Positions 36,229 through 46,023 are shown, counted from the stretch's first letter. The stretch is DNA of 64,000 bases from Oscillospiraceae bacterium (GCA_017555565.1 JAFZGF010000028.1:98342-162341), one strand, 5' to 3'. The notes: generated by a model not told the origin, from the letters alone. Translations and numbers: made by a program.

Positions 36229-37142
36229 TGGATTTAATAGTTTTAACTGCAACTGCAGAAGATAATGGAAAACGTCTGGATTTATATATTTCTCAGAACA
36301 GCGACTATTCAAGAAACTCTGTACAGATTCTTTTGGATAACGGCGATATAACAGTAAATAATAAATCAGTCACAAAAAGCTATAAAATTAAAGATGGAGA
36401 TTGTGTGCAGATAACTGTTCATCCACCTAAAGATGCTCAGATTACACCGGAAAATATCCCATTGGATATTTACTATGAGGACAGTGACCTGTTGGTAGTA
36501 TACAAGCCTAAAGGAATGGTTGTTCACCCTGCCAATGGTAATGAAAGTGGAACGTTGGTAAATGCTCTTATGTTTCACTGTAAAGACAGTCTGTCAGGTA
36601 TAAATGGTGAAATCCGCCCTGGTATAGTACATAGAATAGACAAGGATACATCTGGCCTACTGGTAGTTGCAAAAAATGACACAGCCCACGAACATCTTGC
36701 ACGGCAGTTTAAGGAACATTCAATTACCCGTGTTTACAATGCAATAGTTTACGGCAATGTAAAAAATGATGAAGGGGATATAGATGCACCAATTGGCAGA
36801 CATAAGACTGACAGAAAAAAATTCTGTATTACTCCTGTAAATTCCAAAAATGCATTTACACATTACAAGGTCCTTGAACGTTTGAATGGCTATACCCTTA
36901 TAGAAGCCAGACTTAAAACAGGTCGTACACATCAGATTCGTGTACATATGCAAAGCATAGGACATCCTTTGGCTGGTGATCCGGTATATGGACCTAAATC
37001 TGTTATCAAGGAGCTTGATGGTCAGGCTTTACATGCGGGCGTTATAGGTTTTATTCATCCGACTAAAAATAAATACATGGAATTTTCTGCACCTTGGTGC
37101 GAACAATTTTCAAAATTTTACAACAAGGTAAGATATAAATAA
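36228..37142 (+). CDS. rluD: RluD-like pseudouridine synthase
   Basis: A 304-aa RluA-family enzyme with an N-terminal S4 domain (VQILLDNGDITVNNKSV) and a catalytic domain with HRIDKDTSGLLVVAKN and GRTHQIRVHM. lspA-rluD adjacency is the usual order in Firmicutes. I chose GTG 36228 because AAGGAAA lies upstream and the longer frame lies wholly inside lspA. It probably acts on helix 69 uridines of 23S rRNA. Confidence 0.92.
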   Translation: MDLIVLTATAEDNGKRLDLYISQNSDYSRNSVQILLDNGDITVNNKSVTKSYKIKDGDCVQITVHPPKDAQITPENIPLDIYYEDSDLLVVYKPKGMVVHPANGNESGTLVNALMFHCKDSLSGINGEIRPGIVHRIDKDTSGLLVVAKNDTAHEHLARQFKEHSITRVYNAIVYGNVKNDEGDIDAPIGRHKTDRKKFCITPVNSKNAFTHYKVLERLNGYTLIEARLKTGRTHQIRVHMQSIGHPLAGDPVYGPKSVIKELDGQALHAGVIGFIHPTKNKYMEFSAPWCEQFSKFYNKVRYK

Positions 37143-37144
37143 TT

Positions 37145-37963
37145 ATGGGCAAAAATATTAACGAAATACTTGTAATCAGTGATTTGGATAACACACTTCT
37201 TACAGCAAAGGAAGGTATCCCACAGTACAATATTGAAATGATTGAAAAATTTCAGAAGCTGGGTGGTAAATTTACGGTAGCAACTGGAAGAAGTGTTGAG
37301 TCTGTAAGCAGATATCTGGGACAGATAAAATTGAATGCCCCTGCTATTACATATAATGGCGGCGTGATTTATGATTTTGAAAGCGGAAATGTACTGTCTC
37401 GTGCTGTTTTACCTGAAATCGCCAAGGACATTCTTTCAGTTATTCAGGAAAAATTTCCGGGTGTAGGCTGTGAGATTATGTGTGACAATTTCAGAACATA
37501 TCTGATAAAAGAAAACGATTATACATACTGGCATCTTACAGATGAAAAGCTTAGTTACATTGATACAGAGATAAATCAGATTTCAAACAGATGGATAAAA
37601 GTTTTGTTTTCAGATAGAAATGATGTTTTGCTTGAGATGAAAAAGTTCTGTGAAGAAAACATCCATTGCGACGAAATAGAATTTGTAATGACAAATACTA
37701 TTTATTTTGAAATGATGCCAAAAAATGTCACTAAAGGAAAGGCATTAAGTACTTTATGTGACTTGACTAATTTAAAAATAAACAATACAATAGCTATAGG
37801 GGATTATTATAATGACGTTGAAATTCTGCAAAATGCAGGGTTAAGCGTTTGTGTTAATAATGCTCCTGACGACATCAAGGAATTATGCCATATAACTGTT
37901 CCTGCCTGTACAGAAGGCGGCGTAGGTCATTTGTTGGCTCAAATTATAAATACATTCAACTAG
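37145..37963 (+). CDS. Cof-type HAD-superfamily phosphatase
   Basis: A 272-aa haloacid dehalogenase-fold phosphatase with the Cof/type IIB cap. The motif I nucleophile is in SDLDNTLL, motif II in ATGRS, motif III lysine in NVTKGKAL and motif IV in GDYYNDVEIL. The substrate class is sugar phosphates or related metabolites. It lies 2 nt after rluD and 9 nt before transketolase, so a link to pentose phosphate metabolism is possible but unproven. Confidence 0.9.
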   Translation: MGKNINEILVISDLDNTLLTAKEGIPQYNIEMIEKFQKLGGKFTVATGRSVESVSRYLGQIKLNAPAITYNGGVIYDFESGNVLSRAVLPEIAKDILSVIQEKFPGVGCEIMCDNFRTYLIKENDYTYWHLTDEKLSYIDTEINQISNRWIKVLFSDRNDVLLEMKKFCEENIHCDEIEFVMTNTIYFEMMPKNVTKGKALSTLCDLTNLKINNTIAIGDYYNDVEILQNAGLSVCVNNAPDDIKELCHITVPACTEGGVGHLLAQIINTFN

Positions 37964-37972
37964 GAGGACAAT

Positions 37973-38818
37973 ATGGACGCAAAAATGAAACTTGCGCTTG
38001 AAAAAGTGGCAGTAGAAGTTAGAAAAGACATTGTTACTGCTGTTCACAGCGCAAAAAGCGGCCACCCAGGTGGTTCTCTGTCTCTGACAGATACACTTAC
38101 TTATCTTTATTTCTACAAAATGAATGTGGATCCTAAAAATCCACAAGACCCAGACAGAGACAGATTTGTTCTCTCAAAAGGCCATACAGCTCCTGCACTG
38201 TACTCTGTTCTTGCCGAAAAAGGTTATTTTGATAAAGCAGAACTGCTTAAACTTCGTAAAACAGGTGCTATGCTTCAGGGCCATCCTGATATGAAACATA
38301 TTCCTGGTGTAGATATGACAACAGGTTCATTGGGCCAGGGCATTTCTACAGCTGTTGGTATGGCACTTGGTGGCAAAATCAGTGGCAAAGGATTTACTGT
38401 TTATGCTGCACTCGGCGATGGTGAAATCCAGGAAGGTCAGGTTTGGGAAGCTGCAATGGCTGCTGCTCATTACAAACTGGATAACCTTGTTGCTGTTATT
38501 GATAACAATGGTTTGCAGATCGATGGTAACATTGCTGATGTTATGTCTCCATACCCAATTACAGACAAGTTTGCGGCATTCGGCTGGAATGTTGTAACAG
38601 CTGATGCACATGACTTTGATTCTATTCATGCTGCATTCGAAAAAACAAATGAAAAGAACGGCAAACCTTGGGTTATCGTACAGAAATCTGTAAAAGGTAA
38701 AGGCGTTTCATTTATGGAAGATAAAGCATCATGGCATGGCAGTGCACCAAACGATGAACAGTATGCACAGGCTATGGAAGAACTGAATGCTATCGCTAAA
38801 GAACTGGAGGCAAAGTAA
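37973..38818 (+). CDS. Transketolase, N-terminal (TPP-binding) subunit
   Basis: A 281-aa protein equal to the first third of a transketolase. It has [11 protein letters not shown], the flexible-loop histidines, and the thiamine-pyrophosphate motif [14 protein letters not shown] ending in NNGLQIDG. Two-subunit transketolases are common in Clostridia. With the next gene it transfers two-carbon ketol units between sugar phosphates in the non-oxidative pentose phosphate pathway. AGGAGG precedes the ATG. Confidence 0.95.
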   Translation: MDAKMKLALEKVAVEVRKDIVTAVHSAKSGHPGGSLSLTDTLTYLYFYKMNVDPKNPQDPDRDRFVLSKGHTAPALYSVLAEKGYFDKAELLKLRKTGAMLQGHPDMKHIPGVDMTTGSLGQGISTAVGMALGGKISGKGFTVYAALGDGEIQEGQVWEAAMAAAHYKLDNLVAVIDNNGLQIDGNIADVMSPYPITDKFAAFGWNVVTADAHDFDSIHAAFEKTNEKNGKPWVIVQKSVKGKGVSFMEDKASWHGSAPNDEQYAQAMEELNAIAKELEAK

Positions 38819-38819
38819 T

Positions 38820-39752
38820 ATGTCAGACGTAAAAATCGCAACAAGAGAAAGTTATGGCAACGCTTTGGCCGAACTTGGTAAAGTTAATCCTGATGTAGTT
38901 GTATTTGATGCAGACCTTGCTGGTGCAACAAAAACAGGTGTTTTCAAAAAAGCATTCCCAGAAAGACATTTTGACTGTGGTATCGCTGAATCCAATATGG
39001 TTGGCCTGGCAGCTGGTATCGCTACAACAGGCAAAATTCCTTTCGTTTCTTCATTTGCTATGTTCGTTGCAGGCCGTGCATTTGAACAGGTTAGAAACAG
39101 TGTTGGTTACCCACACCTTAATGTTAAAATCGGTGCTACACACGCAGGTATCTCAGTTGGTGAAGATGGTGCTACACACCAGTGTAACGAAGATATCGCT
39201 CTTATGAGAAGTATTCCAGGTATGGTAGTTATCAACCCATGTGATGATATTGAAGCTAAGCAGGCTGTATTTGCAGCTGCTGAATATGTAGGTCCAGTTT
39301 ATCTGCGTTTTGGCCGTCTGGCTGTTCCAGTAGTTAACGGTGAAGACTACAAATTTGAACTTGGCAAAGGTGTTACACTTAAAGAAGGTAACAAAGTTAC
39401 TCTGATTGCAACAGGTCTTATGGTTGCACGTGCACTTGATGCTGCAAAAGAACTGGAAGAAAAAGGTATCAGCACAAGAGTTATCAATATTCATACAATC
39501 AAACCAATCGATAAAGATATTATAATCAAAGCTGCTAAAGAAACAGATCTTATCGTAACTTGTGAAGAACACAGCGTTATCGGTGGTCTCTTCAGCGCAG
39601 TTACAGAAGTTACTTCTCTGGAAGCTCCTTGCAAAGTTGTGCCAGTTGCTGTTATGGATACATTCGGTAAATCCGGCCCAGCTGCTGAACTTCTGGAAGT
39701 TTTCAATCTTAACAAAGAAACAATTATTGAAAAAGTTCTTGAAAATATCTAA
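38820..39752 (+). CDS. Transketolase, C-terminal subunit
   Basis: A 310-aa pyrimidine-binding plus C-terminal domain subunit, with DADLAGATKTG, GIAESNMVGLAAG, the FAMFVAGRAFEQVRN stretch and a C-terminal EEHSVIGG motif. The start at ATG 38820 follows GGAGG, 1 nt after the N-terminal subunit's stop codon; the longer frame lies in that gene. The two form one holoenzyme. A terminator follows. Confidence 0.95.
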   Translation: MSDVKIATRESYGNALAELGKVNPDVVVFDADLAGATKTGVFKKAFPERHFDCGIAESNMVGLAAGIATTGKIPFVSSFAMFVAGRAFEQVRNSVGYPHLNVKIGATHAGISVGEDGATHQCNEDIALMRSIPGMVVINPCDDIEAKQAVFAAAEYVGPVYLRFGRLAVPVVNGEDYKFELGKGVTLKEGNKVTLIATGLMVARALDAAKELEEKGISTRVINIHTIKPIDKDIIIKAAKETDLIVTCEEHSVIGGLFSAVTEVTSLEAPCKVVPVAVMDTFGKSGPAAELLEVFNLNKETIIEKVLENI

Positions 39753-39771
39753 TCTCTATAATTTTATACTT

Positions 39772-39803
39772 ACAGCAGATATATTCGTATATCTGCTGTT
39801 TTG
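39772..39803 (+). terminator. Intrinsic terminator after the transketolase genes
   Basis: ACAGCAGATATA-TTCG-TATATCTGCTGTTTT, a perfect 12-bp stem with a stable tetraloop. It closes the long series that begins at radC. Confidence 0.9.
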
Positions 39804-39827
39804 TATTTAAGTCACTGAAAATATAAA

Positions 39828-39856
39828 TTGAAGTTAGTAGAATTATGTTATATAAT
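39828..39856 (+). promoter_or_regulatory. SigA-type promoter of the nfnAB operon
   Basis: TTGAAG (39828-39833), 17-bp spacer, TATAAT (39851-39856), 30 bp before the GTG start. Confidence 0.75.
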
Positions 39857-39886
39857 GTGAATATATGACTTTATAAGGAGATTATC

Positions 39887-40732
39887 GTGTTTAAAGTAGT
39901 TAAAAAGAGACAGTTGAATGATTTGACATATTCCATGACAATACTGGCACCACTTGTAGCACAGAATATTATGCCAGGTCAGTTTGTAATGGTTATGACT
40001 GATGAAAACAGCGAAAGAATACCGCTGACTATTTCTGATTTTGATAAGGAAAAAGGTGAAGTAACCATTGTTTTTCAGGCAATAGGTGCATCAACCATTA
40101 AACTCAGTAATAAAAATGAAGGTGAAGAAATTGCACATTTTGCAGGTCCTCTTGGTGCAGCAACAGAACTGGAAAATGTAAGAAATGCTTGTGTTATCGG
40201 CGGCGGTGTTGGTTGTGCTATTGCTTTGCCACAGGCTAAATGGCTTAAAAACCACGGCGCACAGGTTGATGTAGTTGCAGGGTTCAGAAACAAGGACATC
40301 GTTATTCTTGAAGATGAAATGATAGAAAATTCTACAAACTGCATTATCTGTACAGATGACGGTTCTTATGGTGTTAAAGGCTTTGTTACAAATGTCCTTA
40401 GGGAAAATATCGAAAATGGAAAGCTGTATGACTGTGTTATCGCTATCGGTCCTATTCCTATGATGAGAGCTGTAAGCGATGTTACAAAAGAATACGGAAT
40501 AAAAACAATTGTAAGCCTTAACCCTATTATGATAGACGGCACTGGTATGTGTGGTGGTTGTCGTGTTAAAGTAGGCGGTCAGGTTAAATTTGCCTGTGTA
40601 GATGGCCCTGACTTTGATGGACATCAGGTTGATTTCAATGAACTTATGATAAGAAACAATATGTATAAAAAACAGGAAGCAGAAGCTAAAGAACATATGT
40701 GCAGACTGTTTGGAGGTGCTGAAAATGTATAA
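39887..40732 (+). CDS. nfnA: NADH-dependent ferredoxin:NADP+ oxidoreductase subunit A
   Basis: A 281-aa flavoprotein homologous to dihydroorotate dehydrogenase electron-transfer subunit PyrK. It has an FAD-binding beta barrel, an NAD-binding fold with CVIGGGVGCAIALP, and a C-terminal [2Fe-2S] cysteine motif GTGMCGGCRVKV with a later Cys. Directly followed by the GltD-like large subunit, it matches the NfnAB transhydrogenase, which bifurcates electrons between NADPH, NAD and ferredoxin in anaerobes. The start is GTG after AAGGAG. Glutamate synthase small-subunit pairing is the less likely alternative. Confidence 0.88.
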   Translation: MFKVVKKRQLNDLTYSMTILAPLVAQNIMPGQFVMVMTDENSERIPLTISDFDKEKGEVTIVFQAIGASTIKLSNKNEGEEIAHFAGPLGAATELENVRNACVIGGGVGCAIALPQAKWLKNHGAQVDVVAGFRNKDIVILEDEMIENSTNCIICTDDGSYGVKGFVTNVLRENIENGKLYDCVIAIGPIPMMRAVSDVTKEYGIKTIVSLNPIMIDGTGMCGGCRVKVGGQVKFACVDGPDFDGHQVDFNELMIRNNMYKKQEAEAKEHMCRLFGGAENV

Positions 40733-42104
40733 TAAACAGGAATTTAAAACTCCTATGCCTCATCAGGAAGCAGATATAAGAAATAAAAATTTTTCTGAAG
40801 TTAGTCTTGGATATACTTTAGAAGATGCTATCAACGAAGCTAACAGATGTATTAATTGTAAAACCAAACCTTGTATGTCTGGTTGTCCTGTAAATGTTGA
40901 TATTCCTGACTTTATATCATTTATTAAAAATGGTGATATAGAATCTGCGTATAGAAAGATTAAAGAAAAAAACTTTTTGCCTGCAGTATGTGGCAGGGTT
41001 TGTCCACAGGAAAATCAGTGCGAAAAACAGTGTGTACGTGGAATCAAAGGCGAAAGTGTTGGTATTGGTCGCCTTGAAAGATTCTGCGCAGACTGGGCAA
41101 GAGAAAATGGAATCGAAACTGAAAATGCACCTGAAGAAATTAAACAGAAAAAAGTCGCTGTTATAGGTGCAGGTCCTGCAGGTCTTACTTGTGCAGGTGT
41201 CCTTGCACAGGATGGTGTGCAGGTTGAAATTTTCGAATCTCTTAACAAAGCTGGTGGCGTACTGAGCTATGGTATACCAGAGTTTCGTCTTCCAAAAGAC
41301 ATTGTAAAATATGAAGTTGAAAATCTGAAAAAACTGGGCGTTAAAATACATACTGACGTTATTGTAGGTAAAACAGTTACTATCCCACAGCTTGAAGAAA
41401 TGGGCTTTTCCGCATTCTTTATTGGCAGTGGCGCTGGTTTGCCATCCTTTATGAATATAGAAGGTGAAGGCTATGCTGGTGTTTTCTCTGCAAATGAATT
41501 TTTAACCCGCGCAAATCTTATGGAATGCTATAAAGACGATAAAGATACTCCTGCACCACAGCTTAAAAAGGTTGTAGTTGTGGGGGGTGGTAATGTAGCT
41601 ATGGATGCTGCCAGAGTTGCCAAACGTATGGGCAGTGATGTAAGCATTGTTTATCGTCGTGGTGTAGAACAGATGCCTGCAAGAAAAGAAGAAATTCATC
41701 ACGCAATGGAAGAAGGTATTGAATTTCTTACTCTCAATAATCCTATAAGAATTATTGGTGATGAAAAAGGTTTTGTAAAACAGATTGAATGTATCCGTAT
41801 GGAACTTACAGAACCAGATGCTTCCGGTAGACGCGGTGTTAAAGCTATGGAAGGCAGTGAATACCTTATGGATGTAGATGGTGTTATCATGGCGATTGGC
41901 ACAAGCCCTAACCCGCTGCTGAAAAACAGTATTATGGGAATCGAAGTTAACAGACGCGGTGGTTTTGTTGTTGATGACAATATGAAGACCTCTATAGGCA
42001 ACATCTGGGCTGGTGGCGATGCTGTTACCGGTTCTGCTACAGTTATTGAAGCTATGGGTGCCGGACAGAAAGCTGCAAAATCTATTCTTGAATACCTTAA
42101 ATAA
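40725..42104 (+). CDS. nfnB: NADH-dependent ferredoxin:NADP+ oxidoreductase subunit B
   Basis: A 459-aa GltD-like flavoprotein. The N-terminal part holds [4Fe-4S] cysteines in CINCKTKPCMSGCPVN and CGRVCPQENQCEKQC. Two dinucleotide folds follow (GAGPAGLTCAG; GGGNVAMDAAR) and the C-terminus has GDAVTGSATV. The ATG at 40725 overlaps nfnA by 8 bp and follows GGAGGTG. Length and pairing support NfnB rather than stand-alone GltD, since no glutamate synthase large subunit is nearby. Confidence 0.9.
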   Translation: MYNKQEFKTPMPHQEADIRNKNFSEVSLGYTLEDAINEANRCINCKTKPCMSGCPVNVDIPDFISFIKNGDIESAYRKIKEKNFLPAVCGRVCPQENQCEKQCVRGIKGESVGIGRLERFCADWARENGIETENAPEEIKQKKVAVIGAGPAGLTCAGVLAQDGVQVEIFESLNKAGGVLSYGIPEFRLPKDIVKYEVENLKKLGVKIHTDVIVGKTVTIPQLEEMGFSAFFIGSGAGLPSFMNIEGEGYAGVFSANEFLTRANLMECYKDDKDTPAPQLKKVVVVGGGNVAMDAARVAKRMGSDVSIVYRRGVEQMPARKEEIHHAMEEGIEFLTLNNPIRIIGDEKGFVKQIECIRMELTEPDASGRRGVKAMEGSEYLMDVDGVIMAIGTSPNPLLKNSIMGIEVNRRGGFVVDDNMKTSIGNIWAGGDAVTGSATVIEAMGAGQKAAKSILEYLK

Positions 42105-42110
42105 ATACAT

Positions 42111-42144
42111 AAAAAGACCTGTGGTATATCCGCAGGTCTTTTTT
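42111..42144 (+). terminator. Intrinsic terminator after nfnAB
   Basis: AAAAAGACCTGtGG and CCgCAGGTCTTTTTT form a long stem with a T-run. Confidence 0.88.
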
Positions 42145-42172
42145 CATATGTTTTTATGACGGAGGTGTTAAA

Positions 42173-42925
42173 ATGTGGCACAAAGATAATTATGAAATTC
42201 TGAACTCTCAAAATAATGAGATAAAAACGAAAAGATATATAATAGGAGTTCTAAATGTTCAGATAATTTTGGCTTCAATAATAATAGCTACATCTTTTAT
42301 TATAAAAAACAGTAGTGAGAGCGTTTTTGAATATGCCAAAGATAGTTATATAGAATTTTTTGAATCTGATACTTATATGGAAAGCACTTTTTCGTATAAT
42401 ATTTTTAAAAAAAATTTATATGAAGAAATCCAAGACAGATATAACAGGATAATTACAGTATTCAATAATTTTAGCGGAAAGGGAAGTGCTGATATTTATC
42501 CCGCAAATGTATCAACAGATAAAATCGGATTGGATAAAAAAGGATTAACACCGGTAGAAGGATATATATCATCATCTTATGGAGTCAGAAAAAATCCCTT
42601 CAATAGCAATGAAAAAGAGTTTCATACAGGTATTGATATCGCAGCATCAAAAGGCTCGTTTATTAAATCCGCTTTTGAAGGTATAGTTATAGCCGCTGGT
42701 TATTCTGATATAGCTGGAAATTATATAAGAATAAAAACCGATGATGAAATAACAACATTTTATGCTCATAATCAATTTAATTTTATGAATGTAGGTGACA
42801 GAGTTTTAGCAGGGCAGATTATCGGTACAGTTGGGCGGACAGGTTATGCTACCGGGCCACATCTTCATTTTGAATTTATTTACAATGGAATCAGATATAA
42901 TCCAATTTATATATTGAACATATGA
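42173..42925 (+). CDS. M23-family protein, SpoIVFA-like
   Basis: A 250-aa membrane-anchored protein with one N-terminal segment (about 22-44) and a C-terminal LytM/M23 domain (about 135-248). The zinc motifs appear intact: His151 and Asp155 in FHTGID and His230/His232 in HLHFEF, so peptidoglycan endopeptidase activity is possible. The next gene overlaps by 4 bp and encodes an M50 protease, the SpoIVFA-SpoIVFB arrangement of the mother-cell sigma-K checkpoint. In B. subtilis SpoIVFA lost its zinc ligands and acts as an inhibitor. GGAGGTG precedes the ATG. Confidence 0.82.
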   Translation: MWHKDNYEILNSQNNEIKTKRYIIGVLNVQIILASIIIATSFIIKNSSESVFEYAKDSYIEFFESDTYMESTFSYNIFKKNLYEEIQDRYNRIITVFNNFSGKGSADIYPANVSTDKIGLDKKGLTPVEGYISSSYGVRKNPFNSNEKEFHTGIDIAASKGSFIKSAFEGIVIAAGYSDIAGNYIRIKTDDEITTFYAHNQFNFMNVGDRVLAGQIIGTVGRTGYATGPHLHFEFIYNGIRYNPIYILNI

Positions 42926-43458
42926 ATAGTCTGTTTATTTTTCTTGTCGTTGTGTTTACGGGCTTGTTTTTTGATATAGAAAATATATTCTTATATTGTA
43001 TAGTTTTCAGCTTTTTACACGAAGCAGGACATATTATAGCGTATTTGTTATGTTATAAGGATTTACCCAAAATTAATATTTCGATATTTGGGTTTAGAAT
43101 GGAAAATAATATTTTATTTCATCAAAACAGCATATTAATATTTTTGTCAGGTCCGCTGGTGAATTTAATATTTGTAATATATTCATTTTATTTGCTGGAA
43201 ATAAAAGCCACTTTCAAATTATATATTATTTTTTGGGTAAATCTGATTTTATTTTCGATTAATATTTTGCCTGTTTATTATCTTGACGGTGGACAGATTT
43301 TATATAGAATAAGCCCGTTTTATCAAAGAAATTATATTAAAATCAGTAATTTTACTATAATTTCCATTACTGTAATGTTGATATGCTTTACAGGTGTTTG
43401 GGCTCCAATTCGGTTGTCTTGCGGTTATTTTGCTTATAATATCTTAAATGATATTTGA
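42922..43458 (+). CDS. M50 site-2 protease, SpoIVFB-like
   Basis: A 178-aa polytopic membrane metalloprotease with HExxH at 33-37 (HEAGH) in the first part and the LDGG motif with Asp122 later, both needed for zinc binding. It is short for an M50B protein and lacks the C-terminal CBS domain of B. subtilis SpoIVFB. Overlap with the M23 gene (ATGA) indicates co-translation. The probable role is intramembrane cleavage of pro-sigma-K during sporulation, inferred from family and pairing. Confidence 0.85.
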   Translation: MNSLFIFLVVVFTGLFFDIENIFLYCIVFSFLHEAGHIIAYLLCYKDLPKINISIFGFRMENNILFHQNSILIFLSGPLVNLIFVIYSFYLLEIKATFKLYIIFWVNLILFSINILPVYYLDGGQILYRISPFYQRNYIKISNFTIISITVMLICFTGVWAPIRLSCGYFAYNILNDI

Positions 43459-43511
43459 AAATCACAGTCATATATGGTATATTTAATATATTAATATTAC
43501 CGGAGGAACTG

Positions 43512-45362
43512 ATGATAGACAATAAGCTTAAATCAATATTGCTCTCTGTTCAGAAACCTGCAAGATACACAGGTGGTGAACCGGGCTGTATTATTAAAAA
43601 TAAAGATGAAGTAGATGTTCGTTTTGCATTCTGCTTCCCGGATACATACGAAATCGGTATGTCTCATCTTGGTATGAAAATCCTGTATGATGAACTTAAC
43701 AAGCAGGACTATATATGGTGTGAAAGATGTTTTGCACCTTGGACCGATATGATGGCCAAGATGAAAGAACACAACATTCCTTTATATACATTGGAAAGTA
43801 AAACTCCATTGAAAGAAATGGATATTATCGGTTTTACACTGATGTACGAACTTTCATACACAAACGTACTTGCTATGCTTGATCTTGCAGGTATTCCTTT
43901 CTATGCCAAAGACAGAGATGAGAGTCATCCACTGGTTATAGCAGGTGGTCCTTGCACATGTAATGCAGAACCTGTCGCAGATTTCTTTGATATTATGGTT
44001 CTTGGTGAAGGTGAGTTTCTTGATGTGGAAGTTTGCCGAGTTTACAACGAATGTAAAAAACAGGGACTTTCCAAACTGGAAACACTTAAAGCACTTTCAA
44101 AAATTCAGGGTGTATATGTTCCATCTTTCTACGATGTTAAATACAAAGAAGATAATACTATTGAAAGCGTTACACCGCTTTATGATGCACCAATTCCTTG
44201 TAACAAACATATTGTAAAAGATTTTGCACATCTTCCATTCCCAACGGATACAGTTGTTCCTATGGCAGGTGCTGTACACAACCGTGCTATGGTTGAGGTG
44301 TTGCGTGGCTGTATCCGTGGTTGTCGTTTCTGCCAGGCAGGTTTTATTTACCGCCCATTCAGAGAAAGAGACAAAGACCTTATTAACCAGGGCGCGATTG
44401 ATCTGTGTAAAAACACAGGCTATGAAGAAGTTTCACTTACTTCACTTTCAACATCTGACCACTCACAGCTGGAAGACCTGCTTGATGATATGGTACCTTG
44501 GACACAGAAAGAAAAGGTAAATATTGCATTGCCATCACTTCGTGTTGACAATTTCAGCGAATCTCTTATCGAAAAAACAACCAAAATCCGTAAATCCGGC
44601 CTTACACTTGCACCAGAAGCAGGAACACAGAGACTTCGTGACATCATCAATAAAAATGTTACAGAAGAAGAAATTGAAAAAACTGCAAAAATTGCATTTG
44701 AAGGCGGTTATACACATATCAAACTTTACTTTATGATGGGTCTGCCTGGTGAAACTATGGAAGACATCAAAGGTATCGTTGATACAGCACAGAAAATTAT
44801 TGATATTTTCTGGTCTATGCCTAACAGACCAAAAGGAAAACCAGAAGTGTCAATAAGCGTAGCTACTTTTATTCCTAAACCATTTACTCCTTTCCAGTTC
44901 TTTGGTCAGAATGATGGTGAACTCATCAAGGAAAAACAGGCGTATCTGCTTGAATGTGCAAAATCCAACAAACGTATCAAAGTAAGCTACAATAACCCAC
45001 AGGAAAGCCTTTTAGAGGCTGTTCTGGCACGTGGTGACCGAAGACTTGCACCAGTTATTCTTGATGCTTATCTCAATGGCTGTATGTTCGATTCCTGGTA
45101 CGAATGTTTCAATTACGATGCGTGGATGGCTTCATTTGAAAAATATGGTGTTGATTCCAGATTCTATGCAAACAGATTCCGCCCATATGATGAAATTAAC
45201 CCTTGGGATCATATCAACTATGGTGTAACGAAGAAATTCCTGGTAGAAGATTATGAACGTTCGCTCCAGGCAATTACATCCAGACCTTGCAACAAACAGT
45301 GTTACAGCTGCGGTGCAAACAAACTTTTAGGGAGGGCATGTTTTGAGTACAGTAAGAATTAA
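43512..45362 (+). CDS. TIGR03960-type B12-binding-like radical SAM protein
   Basis: A 616-aa protein with an N-terminal B12-binding-like region and a radical SAM core whose cluster motif lies in LRGCIRGCRFCQAG. It continues with APEAGTQRLR and MMGLPGET and ends in a cysteine-bearing tail (CNKQCYSCGANK). The family is widespread in Clostridia, usually followed by the DUF2344 gene as here, and its substrate is unknown. The ATG at 43512 follows GGAGG; the longer frame overlaps the protease gene. Confidence 0.9.
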   Translation: MIDNKLKSILLSVQKPARYTGGEPGCIIKNKDEVDVRFAFCFPDTYEIGMSHLGMKILYDELNKQDYIWCERCFAPWTDMMAKMKEHNIPLYTLESKTPLKEMDIIGFTLMYELSYTNVLAMLDLAGIPFYAKDRDESHPLVIAGGPCTCNAEPVADFFDIMVLGEGEFLDVEVCRVYNECKKQGLSKLETLKALSKIQGVYVPSFYDVKYKEDNTIESVTPLYDAPIPCNKHIVKDFAHLPFPTDTVVPMAGAVHNRAMVEVLRGCIRGCRFCQAGFIYRPFRERDKDLINQGAIDLCKNTGYEEVSLTSLSTSDHSQLEDLLDDMVPWTQKEKVNIALPSLRVDNFSESLIEKTTKIRKSGLTLAPEAGTQRLRDIINKNVTEEEIEKTAKIAFEGGYTHIKLYFMMGLPGETMEDIKGIVDTAQKIIDIFWSMPNRPKGKPEVSISVATFIPKPFTPFQFFGQNDGELIKEKQAYLLECAKSNKRIKVSYNNPQESLLEAVLARGDRRLAPVILDAYLNGCMFDSWYECFNYDAWMASFEKYGVDSRFYANRFRPYDEINPWDHINYGVTKKFLVEDYERSLQAITSRPCNKQCYSCGANKLLGRACFEYSKN

Positions 45363-45996
45363 ATTTCAGAAAACAGGACTTTCCATTTTCTTTTCACATC
45401 TTGATTTACAGAAAGTAATGCAGAGAGCCCTTAAAATGTCAGGACTGCCTGTTTGGTATTCCAAAGGTTTTAACCCTCATATTTATATGACATTTACTCT
45501 GCCTCTTTCTCTGGGACACGAAAGCCTTTGCGAAAGTTTCGACTTCCGTTTAGAAGAAGATCTTACAGAACAGCAAATTCTTGAAGCTATGGAAGGTACA
45601 CTGCCTGATGGCATTATCCTGACTGCAGCAGGTGCACCTGATTATGATGCTTCCCAGATTAAATACGCACTTTACAAAATCAAAATGTACGGTGATAAAG
45701 CTATTTTGAATGATTGTATCAATGATTACCAGACAAACCCTGAAATAATTGTAACAAAGGTAAGTAAAAAGAAAACGACAGAAATCAATATTAAAGAACA
45801 GATAAAAGATTTCAAAGTTGTTGAAGAAGGGAAAGATACACTGACATTTACAGCTCTTTTCCCAGCTGGTACAACATACAATCTCAACCCATCACTTCTG
45901 CTGGAATACTTCAGCAATAAGTTTGGTATAGATGCTAATGGCTGCGATGTACTGCGCGTAAATCTTCTGGATGAAAGCCTCAATATTCTTCAATAA
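45343..45996 (+). CDS. TIGR03936 / DUF2344 protein
   Basis: A 217-aa protein that partners the TIGR03960 radical SAM protein; the two genes overlap by 20 bp. It has RIKFQKTGLSIFFSHLDLQ, MSGLPVWYSKGFNPH and LPLSLGHESLCESFDF, as in the radical-SAM-linked DUF2344 family, sometimes fused to the radical SAM protein. No catalytic motif is known. The start is TTG 45343 following GGGAGGG. Confidence 0.9.
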   Translation: MSTVRIKFQKTGLSIFFSHLDLQKVMQRALKMSGLPVWYSKGFNPHIYMTFTLPLSLGHESLCESFDFRLEEDLTEQQILEAMEGTLPDGIILTAAGAPDYDASQIKYALYKIKMYGDKAILNDCINDYQTNPEIIVTKVSKKKTTEINIKEQIKDFKVVEEGKDTLTFTALFPAGTTYNLNPSLLLEYFSNKFGIDANGCDVLRVNLLDESLNILQ

Positions 45997-46023
45997 TTTT
46001 TGTTAAAAAACACAAAAAAGTTC

